A stretch of DNA of 64,000 bases from Gordionus sp. m RMFG-2023 (taxonomy: Eukaryota > Nematomorpha > Gordioida > Chordodea > Parachordodidae), in NCBI RefSeq assembly GCF_954871325.1, contig NC_088778.1, positions 8,031,743 to 8,095,742 on the forward strand, given 5' to 3'. Of the stretch, positions 1 through 13,100 are shown in pieces (position 1 is the stretch's first letter; each line of letters opens with the position of its first letter). The translations under genes were made by a program, and so were the position numbers. The notes beneath the pieces are model-generated. The model had not been told where the DNA came from. It did no database searches and worked only from the letters and a program-made list of their open reading frames with translations.

Positions 1-660
1 TGAGTTGTGAATACAAAATATATAGTTATTGACTAGAGGACGAATAGTTATCTGAACTTGAGTCGTCAATTTAAGTCGATTAGAGGACGAATATTTCAAA
101 TTAATTATTAATTTATTTTAAATATTTTTTCTGCTTTTTACATTTTTTTACTTTAGACTTCTAATTTGAATTGTGAAAACTGAGAAGAATTATATAAATG
201 AGTCGACTAGATGATGAATATTCCAAATTAGTTATTATGAAAATATTTTTTGTTTTTTATATTTTTTTACTTTAGACTTCCAACTTGAGTCTTGACGTGA
301 ATATATATAGTTGAAGTTGAGTCGACTAGAGGAAGAAAAGTTCTTTGAACATGAGTCGACTAGAGGACGAATATTTTTAATATTATTAATTAAGATATTT
401 TTTGTTTTTACATTTTTTACTTTAGACTTCCAGTTGAGTCGTGAATACAAATTATATAGTTGAGTAGATTAGAGGACGAACAGTTCAAATCAAATGTTAT
501 TATTTAAGATTCTATTATTTACATTTTTGTACTTAAAAATTTCAACTTGAGTCGTCAATTTGTGTCGACTAGAGGACGAATATTTTAAATTAATTATTAA
601 GATATTTGATCTGTTATTTACATTTTATTACTTAAGACTTCCAACTTGAATCATGAATAC
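1..660. repeat. Degenerate tandem repeat with GTCGACTAGAGGACGAAT core
   Basis: The core word GACTAGAGGACGAAT or a close variant recurs near 32, 80, 206, 323, 357, 466 and 558. The most regular spacing is about 110-126 bases. Between cores lie AT-rich blocks with the recurring words TTTTTGTTTTTTACATTTTT and ACTTTAGACTTCCAACTTGA. The array runs off the left window edge. An inverted counterpart lies at 3262-3502 and a diverged relative at about 54950-55730. No protein is encoded. It is probably the sub-terminal part of a non-autonomous DNA transposon (inference). Confidence 0.7.
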
Positions 661-1180
661 CAATTATTTACTTCATTAACTTATTCCTCATTTTACTTGA
701 TCAAATAAATTCTTATTAACATTTTTTGATTGAATACTCAAAAAAATTCTTATTTACATTTTTTTGATTGAATAAAATTCTCAAATAATAAAATATTTTG
801 CAGGTATCTGAATGTTTTGAAATTATATCTCAACCATATTTTGAATTTTATATAAGACAGACATGTGATAATAATCAAAACTAGAGATGACGGGTGGATC
901 TTCTTTAGCATTCCTCCTTATCTGTATTTAATATATATTAAGTATATTTATAGTACCTCTTTTAGGTAATTATTTTATTTAGTCATTAATGGTTAATAAC
1001 TATTAAAATATTTTAATAATATCAAATGTACTTATAGATACATATATAAAATAAAAAGAAAAAAATAAATATACGTGTTTAAAAAATAGCGATAAAATTA
1101 AACAAATCTGGCCAGAAAGTTTGTACTTAATTCTGAACTATGATAGGACATAGCGATACTATTAAATATAGACATACTGC
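661..1180. other. AT-rich intergenic DNA, nothing recognised
   Basis: No open frame of useful length, RNA gene or clear repeat boundary was seen here. Confidence 0.5.
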
Positions 1181-1352
1181 TAGTGTTGTTAATTGGTTGG
1201 TTGTGTAAAACCCAGACCCGGGGTTTGGGTCTAAATAATCGACCAAACAAGCTCTGAGCACGAACCCCGAGCACAGACCCGGGGTCAAGACCTGGAGTTC
1301 AGACCCGGGGTTCAGACCTGGGGTTCAGACCCACCTATGAATTACACCTGGG
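1181..1352. repeat. GC-word repeat end (GACCCGGGGTT), with partner at 3060-3235
   Basis: The segment starts TAGTGTTGTTAATTGG and then repeats GACCCGGGGTTCAGACC-like words at least five times, in strong base-composition contrast to its surroundings. Related words (CCCCGGGTCTGGACC and GACCTAGACCCGCCC) recur at 3060-3235. The terminal word matches the ends of the palindromic family described at 43292-43492. I could not define a matching right end, so the element is probably nested with or cut by its neighbours. Confidence 0.5.
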
Positions 1353-1835
1353 GCTCGGATAAATGAAAATTAAAAAAAAAAATTTCATTTTCTAATCTTA
1401 AATTAAATCTTATTCTTATCTTATTCATTCTAAATTAATAAAGCTTTTTTTTATTCTCATTTTCTTACCATTTTTGGGGACTTTCTTTTGATCAAAAATT
1501 TTTATGGTAAAATAAAAATATCAGTAAATATTTAAAAAGAGTAACCCATGCATGACGGAAAAAAAATAAAAAAGTAAAATTTTATTTTAACACATATTGA
1601 TATTGTAATTTAATGTGGACCAATATGAAAATTCAACGTCATTCATGCATGTATAAATAATAAAAAGAAATGTAAATTTATAATTTGTGATGAAATAATG
1701 GCCAATAAAAAGTTTTTCTTTATTATATTAAAGTTATATTCCCAATATTATATATGTCATAATTTTTAAAGGGATGTCAACTATCCAGGATCATCACGGG
1801 TTTTAAAGGTATAACTAATAAATTTGGGTTTTAAG

Positions 1836-2450
1836 TAGGTATGTACCGATATCACTTTTTGGAGGCCCGATCCGATATTCCCGATATTAAATTGATATCG
1901 ACCGATTACCGATCCGATATCATTTCTAATTTTTATGTCATTTATTTAAATATATTATAATGATCAGTTATAGTTTATATTCAATTCTATTGCAATTCTA
2001 AAAGTATATAAAATATTTTTATTGTTAAATAACTTTTATATAAGTAATAAGTAACATTAATCTATATATATAATAAATAATAAACAAATATATTATGAAA
2101 TTAGAATAAATATTTTAAACAATATTTAACATTAATAAATCGAAGATTTCTTATTAGAAATACCAAAATTTACTTATTTATCAGAAATCAGTTACGTTTA
2201 CGGCGATGTGTCAAGTCAATATCACCAAATTCACTAAAAACAGATTCTGAAGAGATTATCGCACACTTTTATAAACAGAATGCGCAAAAAAATAACAATA
2301 TGGCAGAATGTTTATTAATTAATTATTAATATTAAAAAAATATGGATTTCGATTATATTTATAAAAATAAATGATTTTAGATATAACTTTTTTTTTAAAA
2401 TTTTTAACATTTTATTTTTGTTAAAGATGCCATTTTATATCGAATCTGAT
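1836..2450 (+). mobile_element. MITE-like repeat, TAGGTATGTACCGATA end (copy 1)
   Basis: The left end TAGGTATGTACCGATATC is followed by paired words CCGATATTAAATTGATATCG and GATTACCGATCCGATATC. The same order of words occurs at 25886-26377, where the right end is preserved. Here the right end has decayed after the word GATGCCATTTTATATCGAAT. The interior is AT-rich and noncoding. The end resembles hAT-type termini, but no target duplication could be confirmed. Confidence 0.55.
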
Positions 2451-3059
2451 GGGCAAATTAGAAGTCAGTAGTTTGTCTAGGACTACCACTAATGACAATA
2501 TAAAGATGTTTATGATTGACTTATTTTTATAATTATATGACAGATTTAAGTGACAACAAGTACTTCCAGTTCCAGGTGATATACGTGATATAGATGAACC
2601 CTAATTAATTTAACATATTTGACGATTTATTTTTATTTATTTACTTAGAATTAACACCTATATATAAAAAAATTTCAAAAATCTAAAAATAAAACGTGAA
2701 AGGATAATAGATACCCCGTATGTTTTTCATAAACTTAAATTTTCATTTTTTTAAATTTCGCATTAATTAAAAACAAAATGATTTTTTTCTTAAATATTAA
2801 TTTTTACCTTATAAATATATGTAAAGAATAAAATTACGCTAAAACATTTTAGAAAAATTGCTTTGTCCATTTTTTATAGCACTTCAATTTTTTATGGACA
2901 AATTTTCCCCGAGTATGACCAAGAATATTAACATTGGGGTTACGAGTACAGATATATTTATTTTCAAAATTTGATTATAATAAAAAATATATACAATAAT
3001 AAAAAATGAATACTTTCAATCTAAAGATATTAAGATTATATTTTACCCATATATCGATA
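2451..3059. other. AT-rich intergenic DNA
   Basis: No gene or RNA was recognised. A short word near 2575-2600 (GATATAGATGAACCCTA) might be a displaced end of the preceding repeat, but this is weak. Confidence 0.4.
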
Positions 3060-3261
3060 TTTTGTTATGATAAATTATTCCTGACCCCCCAAGACCTAGA
3101 CCCGCCCTCTATCAGTGATTATTATTATTACAATAAAAAAATATTTAATTATCAACTTGTTTATTAAATCGTTACACGACACGACCCCGGGTCTGGACCT
3201 AGGGTCGGCCTGAGCACATAAAAGGATCGTAAATTTTACAAGCAAATTAAGAACACTAGAC

Positions 3262-3502
3262 TCAAGTTCAGAGAACTATTTGTCCTCTAGTCGACAACTA
3301 TATATTTTGTATTCACAACTCAAGTTGGAGGTCTAAATTAAAAAGTAAATAACAACAAATATCTTAAATAATAATATCTAATTTGAAATATTCGTCCTCT
3401 AATCGACTCAAGTTCATAAAATATTCGTCCTCTAGTCGACTGACCCAAAACTTGACTCAGTTTTCGACTCAGTCGACTCGACTCAGTCGATTAACAACAC
3501 TA
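3262..3502 (-). repeat. Inverted copy of the GTCGACTAG repeat, with terminal word
   Basis: Read on the minus strand, this starts TAGTGTTGTTAATCGACTGA. It continues through nested GACTCAGTCGA words and then two GTCGACTAGAGGACGAAT-type cores, matching the 1-660 array in inverse orientation. The end is therefore defined at about 3502. The flanks of the 1181 and 3502 termini do not match each other, so the two are probably ends of different insertions. Confidence 0.6.
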
Positions 3503-4228
3503 CTTTTGATATTAAATATAGCAACAATTTAAATTCAATTATTTAACGCCATCTATTTTTTTAAGTGAAAATGATATTTATATTTAATCTTCATATTATT
3601 CATCCCACAATATCTTTAAAAGATATTTTCTGATGTCCTTATCAATATTTTATAGTTTTCTGTAAAATATATAATTCGCTATATTGGTAAAAATTACTTG
3701 ATTGTCATTTGATAATTAGATATACTGTAAATCTACGACATATAATATTCCACTGTTTGTATTGTGCTTTAATATTTTTTTAATTTATGACTTAATTTTA
3801 TCAATAGTTTTATAATTATATTTTACTTTACTCATTTTATAAAAAATTATATTTGATATATTATATTATTTAGTAATTTTATGGATCTATTATTAATAAT
3901 TATAATACATTTCACTTCTGTCTTAAGACTTATTTTTGGCTTATATTCCATTTATTAAAAAACATTTTTGGTTCATTTTACATATTTATAAATTTATTTT
4001 CCCAAAAATCTATAAATTATGATGAATAGTTTTATAAAAAAATATCAACTTTTACATTCTTTCTTTTAAATTATAATTTAAGATATATGCATACATATTT
4101 GAGGGTCAGGGAGTGGGGGGAGAGCTAAGGGGGATATTTTTTTATTAGCTAAAAATGATATTTACAAAAAGTGATCAATTTCTGAAGGGGGAAGACTTTC
4201 CCCTTGCCCCCCCCCTGGCTACGCCTAT
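3503..4228. other. Intergenic DNA with a G/C-homopolymer MITE fragment
   Basis: Most of the stretch is featureless and AT-rich. At 4100-4230 G-rich runs are followed by a C-rich run and GGCTACGCCTATG. That is the reverse complement of CATAGGCGTAGCC, a word of the kind found at hAT ends. It may be a short element fragment, and no target duplication was found. Confidence 0.35.
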
Positions 4229-4390
4229 GAACTCAATATTCTATCCAGAAAAATATTATTCAAGTTTATAAATTTTTATTAATAGAGTGCACAAATATTG
4301 AACATGTATTCGCGAAATCTCGAGGCTTTGGACAATATTTTCTCAGCCGTTTTTAAAAATGGACTCTCATCGAGTTATTTAACAACACTA
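4229..4390. repeat. Palindromic CGGCTC / GTTGTTAAA family, copy F (partial)
   Basis: This copy has the internal words CTCAATATTCTATCCAGAAA and AAATCTCGAGGCTTTGGACA, the GCCGTTTTTAAAAATGG arm and the end TTTAACAACACTA. The left arm is missing, so this is a truncated member of the family best seen at 43292-43492. Confidence 0.65.
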
Positions 4391-4798
4391 CTATTAATAT
4401 AAGAATGGTTCATTTCGGAAATTAATTGCCATTCAAAATCCTGACTTCAATAAACAAAGATAATATATAAAGATTTTCAAAGATATTTATTATATATTTT
4501 TAAATGTTTAATATTGAATTTTGCGTTTATATTAATTAAAATTTATACAAATAAATAGTGCTTAATTTGTACTCTTTTGTTAAGCAATTATTTGTACACT
4601 ACAAGATTGACGTTTCATTAATTAAAAGTGCCCTAACATAGGAGTAAGCTGCAGCGCCATTTTGTGGTTTGCACGTCTAGCATCTTATTTAATATATGAA
4701 TCCACATTATTATTGAATACTCTACAGCTGATTCCCATGTATGGACACCTTTAAATGCAGTTACTGTATGAATCGTTGATCTAAGAGTATATATACAT

Positions 4799-4946
4799 CA
4801 GAGTTGTTAAAGGATCTAGATATAAAAATGTGGTATCTGTATCTGTATCTAGATAGATTTTTGAATAAAATATCGGTATATAGATATTATTTTAGACGAT
4901 GTATCTGTATCTAGATACATTTAAAAAGTATCTTTTAACAACTCTG
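4799..4946. mobile_element. 148-bp hAT-type MITE with perfect 8-bp target duplication
   Basis: The element starts CAGAGTTGTTAAAGGATC and ends GTATCTTTTAACAACTCTG. It is largely palindromic and rich in GTATCTAGATA words. The flanking 8-mers are identical (ATATACAT at 4791-4798 and 4947-4954), as hAT transposition produces. No coding capacity is present. A longer relative with the same end and internal words, carrying a transposase tail, lies at 35193-36382 and is a candidate for its autonomous partner. Confidence 0.9.
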
Positions 4947-5017
4947 ATATACATCATTGTTGTTATGTTCGCTATCTCTACAATTTAAACTAATTTTATC
5001 CCTTCATATTATTTTTT

Positions 5018-5072
5018 ATTGTAATATATCATTATAAATTGAGGCATTGTAATATATCATTATAAATTGAGC
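5018..5072. repeat. 28-bp direct duplication, two copies
   Basis: The word ATTGTAATATATCATTATAA occurs twice at a 28-base period with no differences in the shared 26 bases. This is a local slippage-type duplication. Confidence 0.85.
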
Positions 5073-5319
5073 ATGCATATACTCTCAAATTGGGCAAAAC
5101 TAGATTTATTCATTACACTGGTAAAAGGAAACAATCAAAATAATGTAAAAATAATCTCAGTGAGAAATTGAGTCACAGCCCAAAAAGAGGGTTCAAAATA
5201 AACAAATTTGTGTGCACATTTATTTAATGGGTAGACCTGTATAATATATCTAATACATTTAAATCCAAAATAAGGGAATTTCTGTTGTTTCTATTTCTGA
5301 TAAAGGAATGTTACACATG

Positions 5320-5400
5320 TAGACCTCTGCAAATCCGGGCTTTTTAAGAATAATTTCGGCTCAAAATTTATCTCGGATAATGTATTAAAAAAATAGATAG
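5320..5400 (+). repeat. Fragment of the CAGAGACCTGCAG family
   Basis: TAGACCTCTGCAAATCCGGGC resembles the end of the element defined at 15233-15468. It is followed by the family words AATTTCGGCTCAAAAT and a C/G-bearing stretch, after which similarity fades. Confidence 0.45.
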
Positions 5401-6841
5401 TGCTATATATAAACCAATATCCTTTATTTTATTGTTTAAAACCATTTTAAGGCAATATAATTAGTTTATAGTATTATTATGTGAATTTTATCATCCATAT
5501 ATAACGCCATCTATACATTTTTATTCACATCATTTATATTTTAAGAAAATTGTGCAGCCACGCTAATTAGTAAAAATAGTTTACGAGTGACCATGTTTTC
5601 AATTTTTTTCCCCTCAGTACCAATCATTGACTCAGTTAAAAATATATAATTAAATAATCAATATTAGTTTTTAATAACTAATTATTTATCAGCGATAAAT
5701 GGTAAAAAAAATTTTTACCACAGATTCCCATTATCTCAAATAATACACTTGCTAAGATTTCATTTTTAATCTAACTAGAACAAATAAGACGTGCCTACAA
5801 TTATGTGAGGTATTTGATTTGATATTAAATGAGAGTAGGCAGATGTAAACTAATTTGAAATGCAAAAGGTTACATCACGAATAAGTTAAGAAAACCGAAA
5901 TAAATAAAATATATGGAAAAATTAAATGTTAGTGCTTTAGAAATTGAAAGGACATGACTCAAGTCTGTAAAAATGAAAGCTGAAGGAAGATTATTTGCTA
6001 AATTAGATTGATGATGGAAATGATAAAAACAATGGCGTAGAGTTGAATGCCTGACATGTACAACTCGATTGGAAAATAGTATTTTCGAGAAGAATTTAAG
6101 GATAAGATATAGAAATGGAAAAAGACAAATACTGGAAAACCACGATGATTATCGAAGAAGGACGGAATCTGCTGAAGTGAATTGCCAGATAAAAAACATT
6201 TTTGTATGGAAAAGCATGCATGAGGTCGAGCGCGCGCGATGAACATGGTTAGTAAGTGTCTGGGAAGAGCGAGATGTGAAAATTTTTCTTCTTGGTTTGA
6301 AAGAAGTTAATCCAAAGTAGTCTAAGAAGTTGCACCGTGGATATATAATTTATCATTGGGAGGCAGATAAATGCAAAACTGAGGATTAGAAGTTTGATAG
6401 AAACTACTCTAAATATAAATAGACTTTGCTTTTCAAACTATAAATTTTTTTGTAAATATATCGAAATTTGACTTTTTAAAAAATAGAAGTTTCAACCAAA
6501 CAAACTCAGTCTTTATTACACGGAATAATATAGTACATAAACACACGTAAATATAAAAAAAAATTGATTTATATATTTCGTTTCTTAAAAAAAAAAATTG
6601 ATCATAATTTAATATTATTACAATATGGTTTATTTATATATAAATTCGCTAAATATGAAAATAAGGATGTGTACAGTCAAATTCACCGAAATTTTAAAAG
6701 ATAAATTGAACGAAAATGGAGGACTAGCATTATAGTGAAAAATAATCTTTAAGAAATTTGGAAAAGACGTAATAAAAAATTGAACATGGCGGATTCTTTA
6801 ACATGTTTTTACTATATCATTACAATGAATGGCCGTATAAG
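5401..6841. other. Intergenic DNA downstream of the phosphate transporter
   Basis: No host exon was recognised. The stretch 5940-6345 is less AT-rich and purine-rich, with broken frames. It may be decayed coding sequence from a transposon, but I could not assign a family. The open frame at 5998-6246 (minus) has no recognisable features. Confidence 0.35.
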
Positions 6842-6847
6842 TTTATT
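6842..6847 (-). terminator. Possible polyadenylation signal of the phosphate transporter gene
   Basis: On the minus strand this reads AATAAA, about 316 bases beyond the TGA stop at 7163-7165. It is the nearest such hexamer I saw downstream of that stop. In DNA this AT-rich it could be chance. Confidence 0.3.
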
Positions 6848-7162
6848 TTATGAAAATTTGCCTTTAAACCTGTAGATAAATAAGGCTTATTTGCCGTTTT
6901 TTCATAAAAAAAAATACTCAATTTCTTAAAAATATTCTTATCATACAAGTAGTAAATTATTTTTCAAAATTGTAATGGGATATACCTATAAAAGAAGGTA
7001 ATATAGATATACTAAATATAGTACAAAAAAGGAAGAAAAGTAAAGAATCGTTATCAACATGATCATTATGTATAAAATCCAAATCTTGATGGAATAAATA
7101 TAATTTGTATTGTTGCAGTCATTTTTTACACATTTTCTTCTCAAACTACATAGGCGTCTTTT

Positions 7163-10100
7163 TCAGACTACGTGCCTAAGACCAGCGGTGAAAGAAGCCG
7201 AGAGTGCTACAGAAACGGGCACTGTCACTATCCAAGCCGCTACGATATTCCCGAAAAGTTTCCAATCGACGGATTTTTTGGCCCTCAAGTAACCCACAAA
7301 TACTATACTCCCTACTTTGCAATGAGTAGTGCTGATGGGAATTCCCATGTTAGAGGCTAACAGGACTGTAAGGGCGGCTCCTATTTCAATGGTGAAACCG
7401 CTGTTTTTTGTTTTATATATTTTGGATATTGTTTATAAAAATTTTGTAATTTATAAGGTTTAATTATGTTATTCCATAAAGATTAAATAAATTTCCTTTT
7501 CATAAAAAAAATTATATAAAAAACCTCACGGGCGTGATAGTAGTCAAATCCTTGCCCATAGTTTCCATGACCCTCTGACCGAAAAGCCAAAGTCCTATGG
7601 AGATTCCTAAGCCACCGTATAGCAATATCCATAAGGGAGGTTCACCGATCTGGGCCACACTGCCTGTTTTGCTTACTTCCCAAAGCGCTATAAGCGGACC
7701 GATGGAGTTGCTTATAAATTTAAAAAATGATTATTTACAATATAATATGGTTTTAAACCTCAATTAGTGGGGTTGCTCAAGTGTGTTCCTTTTTAGGCTA
7801 GTCTTATCAGTGCCGAAAGAATAAAGATTTTTAAACCAACTCGTTCTTCCTATAATTTCATTAACGAATTAATCATATCAAAACTTGCTTTGGAATAAAT
7901 AAACTCTTCCCAAATGATTCAAAGAGGGGTGGGGGATCAGATTGTTAAATATTATACATGCCAGAGGGAAAATGTTAATAAAAATAATTAAACAGTAATA
8001 TCAAACCTAACATCGTTACCTCCATGAGCGAATGCTCCAAAAGCTCCGGTCAATATTTGCAAGAAGGAGAAGAGCTTGGAAACGCCTTTTACGTTTCCAT
8101 GAGGATTATCTTCTGTCCCAGTAAGAGGAATGGCCAGCTTGGAATCGATAATGGAATCGGCGTGGCTTTTGTCGAGTGTTTTTTTGCGTGAAAAAAATCC
8201 GCCAAAAATTTTGGCTATAGCATATCGGTTTTTGGGAGCGGGTACATTATGTTTTGGGGTTTTTGGCGAAACAATCGCATTTTCTAAAACGTTGACTTTG
8301 GATGAAATGTTACCGTTTGTAGATATTTCTGGTTAAAGTAAAGTTTAAAAAAAAAGAAATTTATATATTTTTTTGAATATATATATATATTTATTATATA
8401 GTCAAATTAAAATTCTATGGCAAACTGGATCCAAGAATTTAATATTTTATAGAATTTAATAGATTTTATATAGTTCAATTTTCAAAATGATTATTTCGAC
8501 ATCGTTTGATTCGTTTAAATCAGAAACCACTGATTGCACTTATTTTGGTATAGCCGAGAAGTGTTATTAAATGACCCATTTGAGCCGATTCCTAACCTCA
8601 ATATTTTATCCATAAATATATTAAGCAAGGCTAAAGATTTTGCTCATAGATACAAGATAGACAAAGTTGTTATGACCATTGAGTTGGCCATTTTTAAAAA
8701 TCGAGTTAAATTGAGCCTTAACAAGGAAGGAAGGACCTTCCTAGTTCTTTCTAATCGTTCTATTTATTAAAAGAATTACTGGAAAAAATATACAAAATAT
8801 ATATAATCAATATTTTTTTTAAATAATATGAGTTATTTTTCTTCCTTTCTTCCGGATTGTAATCATTTTTTTTTTGGAATGGCATCGGCCAGATGGAAAA
8901 TATATAATAAAAATTTTAATTTCTTAAGAAGAAAACGAAAAAATATTAAATTCTTTTTAATTAATGAGCCAAAAAAAAAGAGTGAAGCAAGAGATGGACA
9001 TTTTTAATTATTAAATATGGTATAAAATGTAACAATAAATATTTTTTACGATTAATTATAAAATATTTAATAAATTTTGGAAGAAAATATAAATTTTTTA
9101 AGTGCAACATTTCATCGAAAAGTAATTCATCTAATATTTAGACAAAAAATAAAAAGTATTGATGAGTGTTGGATTGGGAAATGATAAAATACTCGCGTAA
9201 TTCAGATCAATATTTATATTAATTAAATAAATTTATATACAACTAGTACGATTAAATGTCTTTCGTTTGATATAAATTTATAAGAAAGGGTATATGGTAA
9301 ATTATTTTTTAAAAAATGCTATTAATTTATTTGCGTCATTTTATCCGTTATTAAATACAAAAATATATTTGACCTAGAAAAGGTTTTTTATAACTGGTCA
9401 TTTTATATGGCATATTGTGAGAAAAATAACCTTTATTGTGAGAAAAATAACCTTTCATTCAACATAACGTCACCAAAGAATTAAGCTATTCCATATGCAC
9501 TTTTTTTTAGACTAAATCAAATTTTTATAATTACACTAGTTTACATAAAAAATACTAAATATTTATATAAGTTAAATTATATCCATTACAATCATATTGA
9601 AAATATAGAAGCTTGATTTTAAAAATTGCTATCCTGTAAATTTACAAGAAGTGGAGATGGAATAATATAATTATCAGGGGATTATATTATAAATTTGATA
9701 TATAACCATTTTTCATTCAAAGTATTATAAATGTATATTAAGGTAAAAATAAGGGGGAAGGGAAATTACCTTCATTTTCAACTTCGACAGCTTCCTCGAA
9801 TTTTTGCATATCACCAGGCAGGAGGTATCCTATAAACAGCTTATCGGCGTCTGATAGTTTTCTTTCACGCGCTGGCAGCTCGCAAAATGCGACGGATTTC
9901 TTCTGATTGGATAACTGGTAAATATTATGCAATAAGGATAAGAGTTCATTACCTACATTTATTAGATATTATTTAAAAATGATCAACAGCCCAATGTTTC
10001 TTATATATTTTCCTTTTTTTTCTAACCTTAGCATCAATGACGTCTTGATCGGTACCCAGGTCGGTTATATCGATCACTTTAGCCATTTGATTGACACCCT

Positions 10101-13100
10101 TTGAAGTATGGTTGACTAACGAGGGTTTAGGTGATGTTGATATAGAACTTACAGCAGGCCCATCTGAGGGTTTTCTACCAGATTCTTTGAGGAGGGTAAC
10201 GGATGTAGCGATGTTTTCTAAATTTAGGAAAAATAAAAAAAAGAATACTTTTAAATAAATGAAAGATTAAAAAAAATTCTAACCGATTTAAAAAAAATTG
10301 GGATAGTTTTCTTTACAAGAATATACCATAGAATTGCTGTCATTTATTTTTCAGCAAGTTACAAGAATCAGACATAATATATAACAGTACTTCTGGCAGA
10401 TTTATCTGACTATCTAATCTTAATCTTGGAGTCGAATTGTATAAATACATATATTGAAAACGAAAATAATTTAATCATCTTTTTTAAATACATTATTATT
10501 TACCAGAAATGCGTTTTTTATACCAAGGAACCAATAAAAACTGAACTCCTATGCCTATTAGTAAGCCAGAGCCTAGGGTTAATATGATGGAGCCATAAGT
10601 AGGTATTTGGTCTAACTTTAGAACTATATATGCAAATAAATTAATCAAAATAACGTATATTTTTTAAAAAAATAAATGTTACATAATGATATACCAATGA
10701 TAAGAAGCCGAACTTATGAACCCATTCTAAATTCCCCCCCCCCTTTGTTTTACCATCATCAAAAATAATTATTTATGAATCATTGCATTGCGCCCAGCTT
10801 CAGTTCTTTTAAATTTAATGACTAAGGTTTACGCCAGAGATGCATCGATTCAATCGCTATTAATACTGGACCGCGATACCAGGGTGAAATAAAATTTTTC
10901 AATCATATTTTTTTTATAAAATTAATTTTTTATGCCAAAAAGGAATAAGTTAGCCTTGTTATCATAATAAAGAGAATGTAGCGCGAAATCTGTTAAAATT
11001 AATAATGGTTGCCAAAACGCGTGTTTTTTTTATAAAAATCAAGCAATTTTTCAAAATTAAGTTCCCGGAGGAAAATAATTAGGGAGGCATATTTTAGTAC
11101 ATTAAACATTCTTTTTCCTCGCGGAATTTGTAAATAAACCATGTTAAATTAGCAATATTGAATTGATCAAAAAGTATTTTATCACGTATTATCAAAAATT
11201 ATATATATTTGTCCATTTGGACAGACCTTTCATCCAGATTAATAGACACTGCAAAATCGACGCTAGGCTTGACAAGAGGTGGCAACAAATCACACAAAGA
11301 ACTATGGTGGTGGAATCAAGAGGTACAAACCACTATACAGGAGAAAAAAGCCCTTTATAAAATATGGTACAAATCCAAAAATGCAGATGACAAGTCAAGA
11401 TACAAAAAATCCAAGAGATTAGCTACAAAGGCGGTGGCTAGGGCCAAATCTATGGCATACGATGACATGTACGAAGATCTACATACCAAAGAAGGGCAAA
11501 ATAAAATATACAGATTAGCCAAACAGCGAGAAAAGAACTCTAGGGATATAAACGGAGCTCCGAAAGTAATCAAAAATAAAGATGGGAAATTGATAATAAA
11601 GGAAAAAGAAATAATGAATAGATGGAAAGAATATTTTCAGGAGCTTCTCAACTTTAATTCCCACATATTGCATCTCGACGAACACTCCCCTTGTCAGAAC
11701 CTTGTACAACCTATAACAGAACAAGAAATAATCACATGCCTCAAGCATATGAAAAACAACAAAGCTAGGGGTCCAGACGATATTCCAATAGAAAGCCTTA
11801 AAGCACTAGGAGATGATGGAATACATCTCCTCACAAATCTGTACAATAAAATACTTGGAAATGAAGAGGTCCCCCAAAAATGGAGGCAGAGCTATCTAGT
11901 TCCTATCTTCAAAAATAAAGGGGATCCACACAATTGTCAAAATTACAGGGGCATAAAACTAATGTCACACTGTCTAAAACTATACGAAAAAATAATAGAA
12001 AAAAGATTAAGAGATATAATCGAAATAGGAGAGACACAGTTTGGCTTTATGCCTGGAAGATCAACAACCGATGCTATCCATGCAATTAGGCAAATGAGTG
12101 AAAAATACAGGGAAAAGAACAAAAAGCTACACATGGTCTTTCTCGATCTAGAAAAGGCCTTTGATAGAATCCCAAGAAAACTTATCTGGTGGGCGCTACG
12201 CCACAAAAAAGTTCCCGAAAAATATATAAGAATAATAGAGGATATGTATATGGGACATACAACAATGGTCCGTAGCACAACAGGTACTTCAGCAGGCTTT
12301 ACAATAGCCGAAGGAGTTCATCAAGGGTCGGCTCTCAGCCCACTTCTCTTCATTACAGTAATAGATGTATTAGCACAGTCTATACCTCAAACAGTCCCGT
12401 GGAATATGATATTTGCAGATGATATTGTGATACTTGCCGAATCCAAGGATGAAATGAAAGAAAGGTTAGTGAATTGGATAAATATCCTAGAAACGCACGG
12501 ATTAAAAGTAAATAGAGAAAAGACGGAGTATATGGTGATAGGAGGAGATGAAACGGAGAGTATTGATATAAATGATTGGCAGATATCCGCAATTGAAAGC
12601 TGCAAATATTTGGGCTCCACTATACAAACAAACGGCACAATAGAAAAAGAGATAAAGAATAAGATTAATCAAGGGTGGTTAAAGTGGAGATCTTTATCTG
12701 GAGTGCTATTTGACAAAAGAATCCCACACAAATTAAAGGGAAAAATTTACAGTTCCATAGTACAACCAACTATTCTATATAGTTCGGAAACATGGCCAAC
12801 CAAAGAATCAGACGAGAGAAGTCTACAAACTATGGAGATGAGAATGCTGAGGATGATTGCTGGGGTAACAAGAAAGGATAAGGTGCGCAGTACAAGAATA
12901 CTAAATAGTTTAAAGGTAGTGCCCATTAAGACTAAGTTAATGGTAAACAGACTTAGGTGGTATGGGCACACAATGAGAAGGCCTATGAACTACATAGGAA
13001 ATAAAGTTGAAAGATTGGAAGTGATGGGCAAACGTAAAAGAGGAAGGCCAAAACTTCAATGGGGCCATAAAGTTAGAGCCAATATAAAGAAGTATAAAAT

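Noticed and set aside
1181-3502. Single 2.3-kb element bounded by TAGTGTTGTTAAT at both ends
   Set aside because: The termini match, but the flanking octamers (CATACTGC and CTTTTGAT) do not, and the sub-terminal sequences differ. They are more likely ends of two different insertions.
5998-6246. Minus-strand open frame of 82 codons downstream of the transporter
   Set aside because: It has no recognisable domain, no splice partners and an AT-biased hydrophobic composition expected by chance.
7110-8336. Plus-strand open frames at 7110-7360 and 8130-8336
   Set aside because: They are antisense shadows of transporter exons 11 and 9, whose minus-strand translation matches the PiT family.
11209-11218. 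Start of the LINE frame at 11209
   Set aside because: The codon is TTG and lies in the duplicated target DNA (repeated at 13196-13214). The element itself begins at 11219, so this is not a real start.
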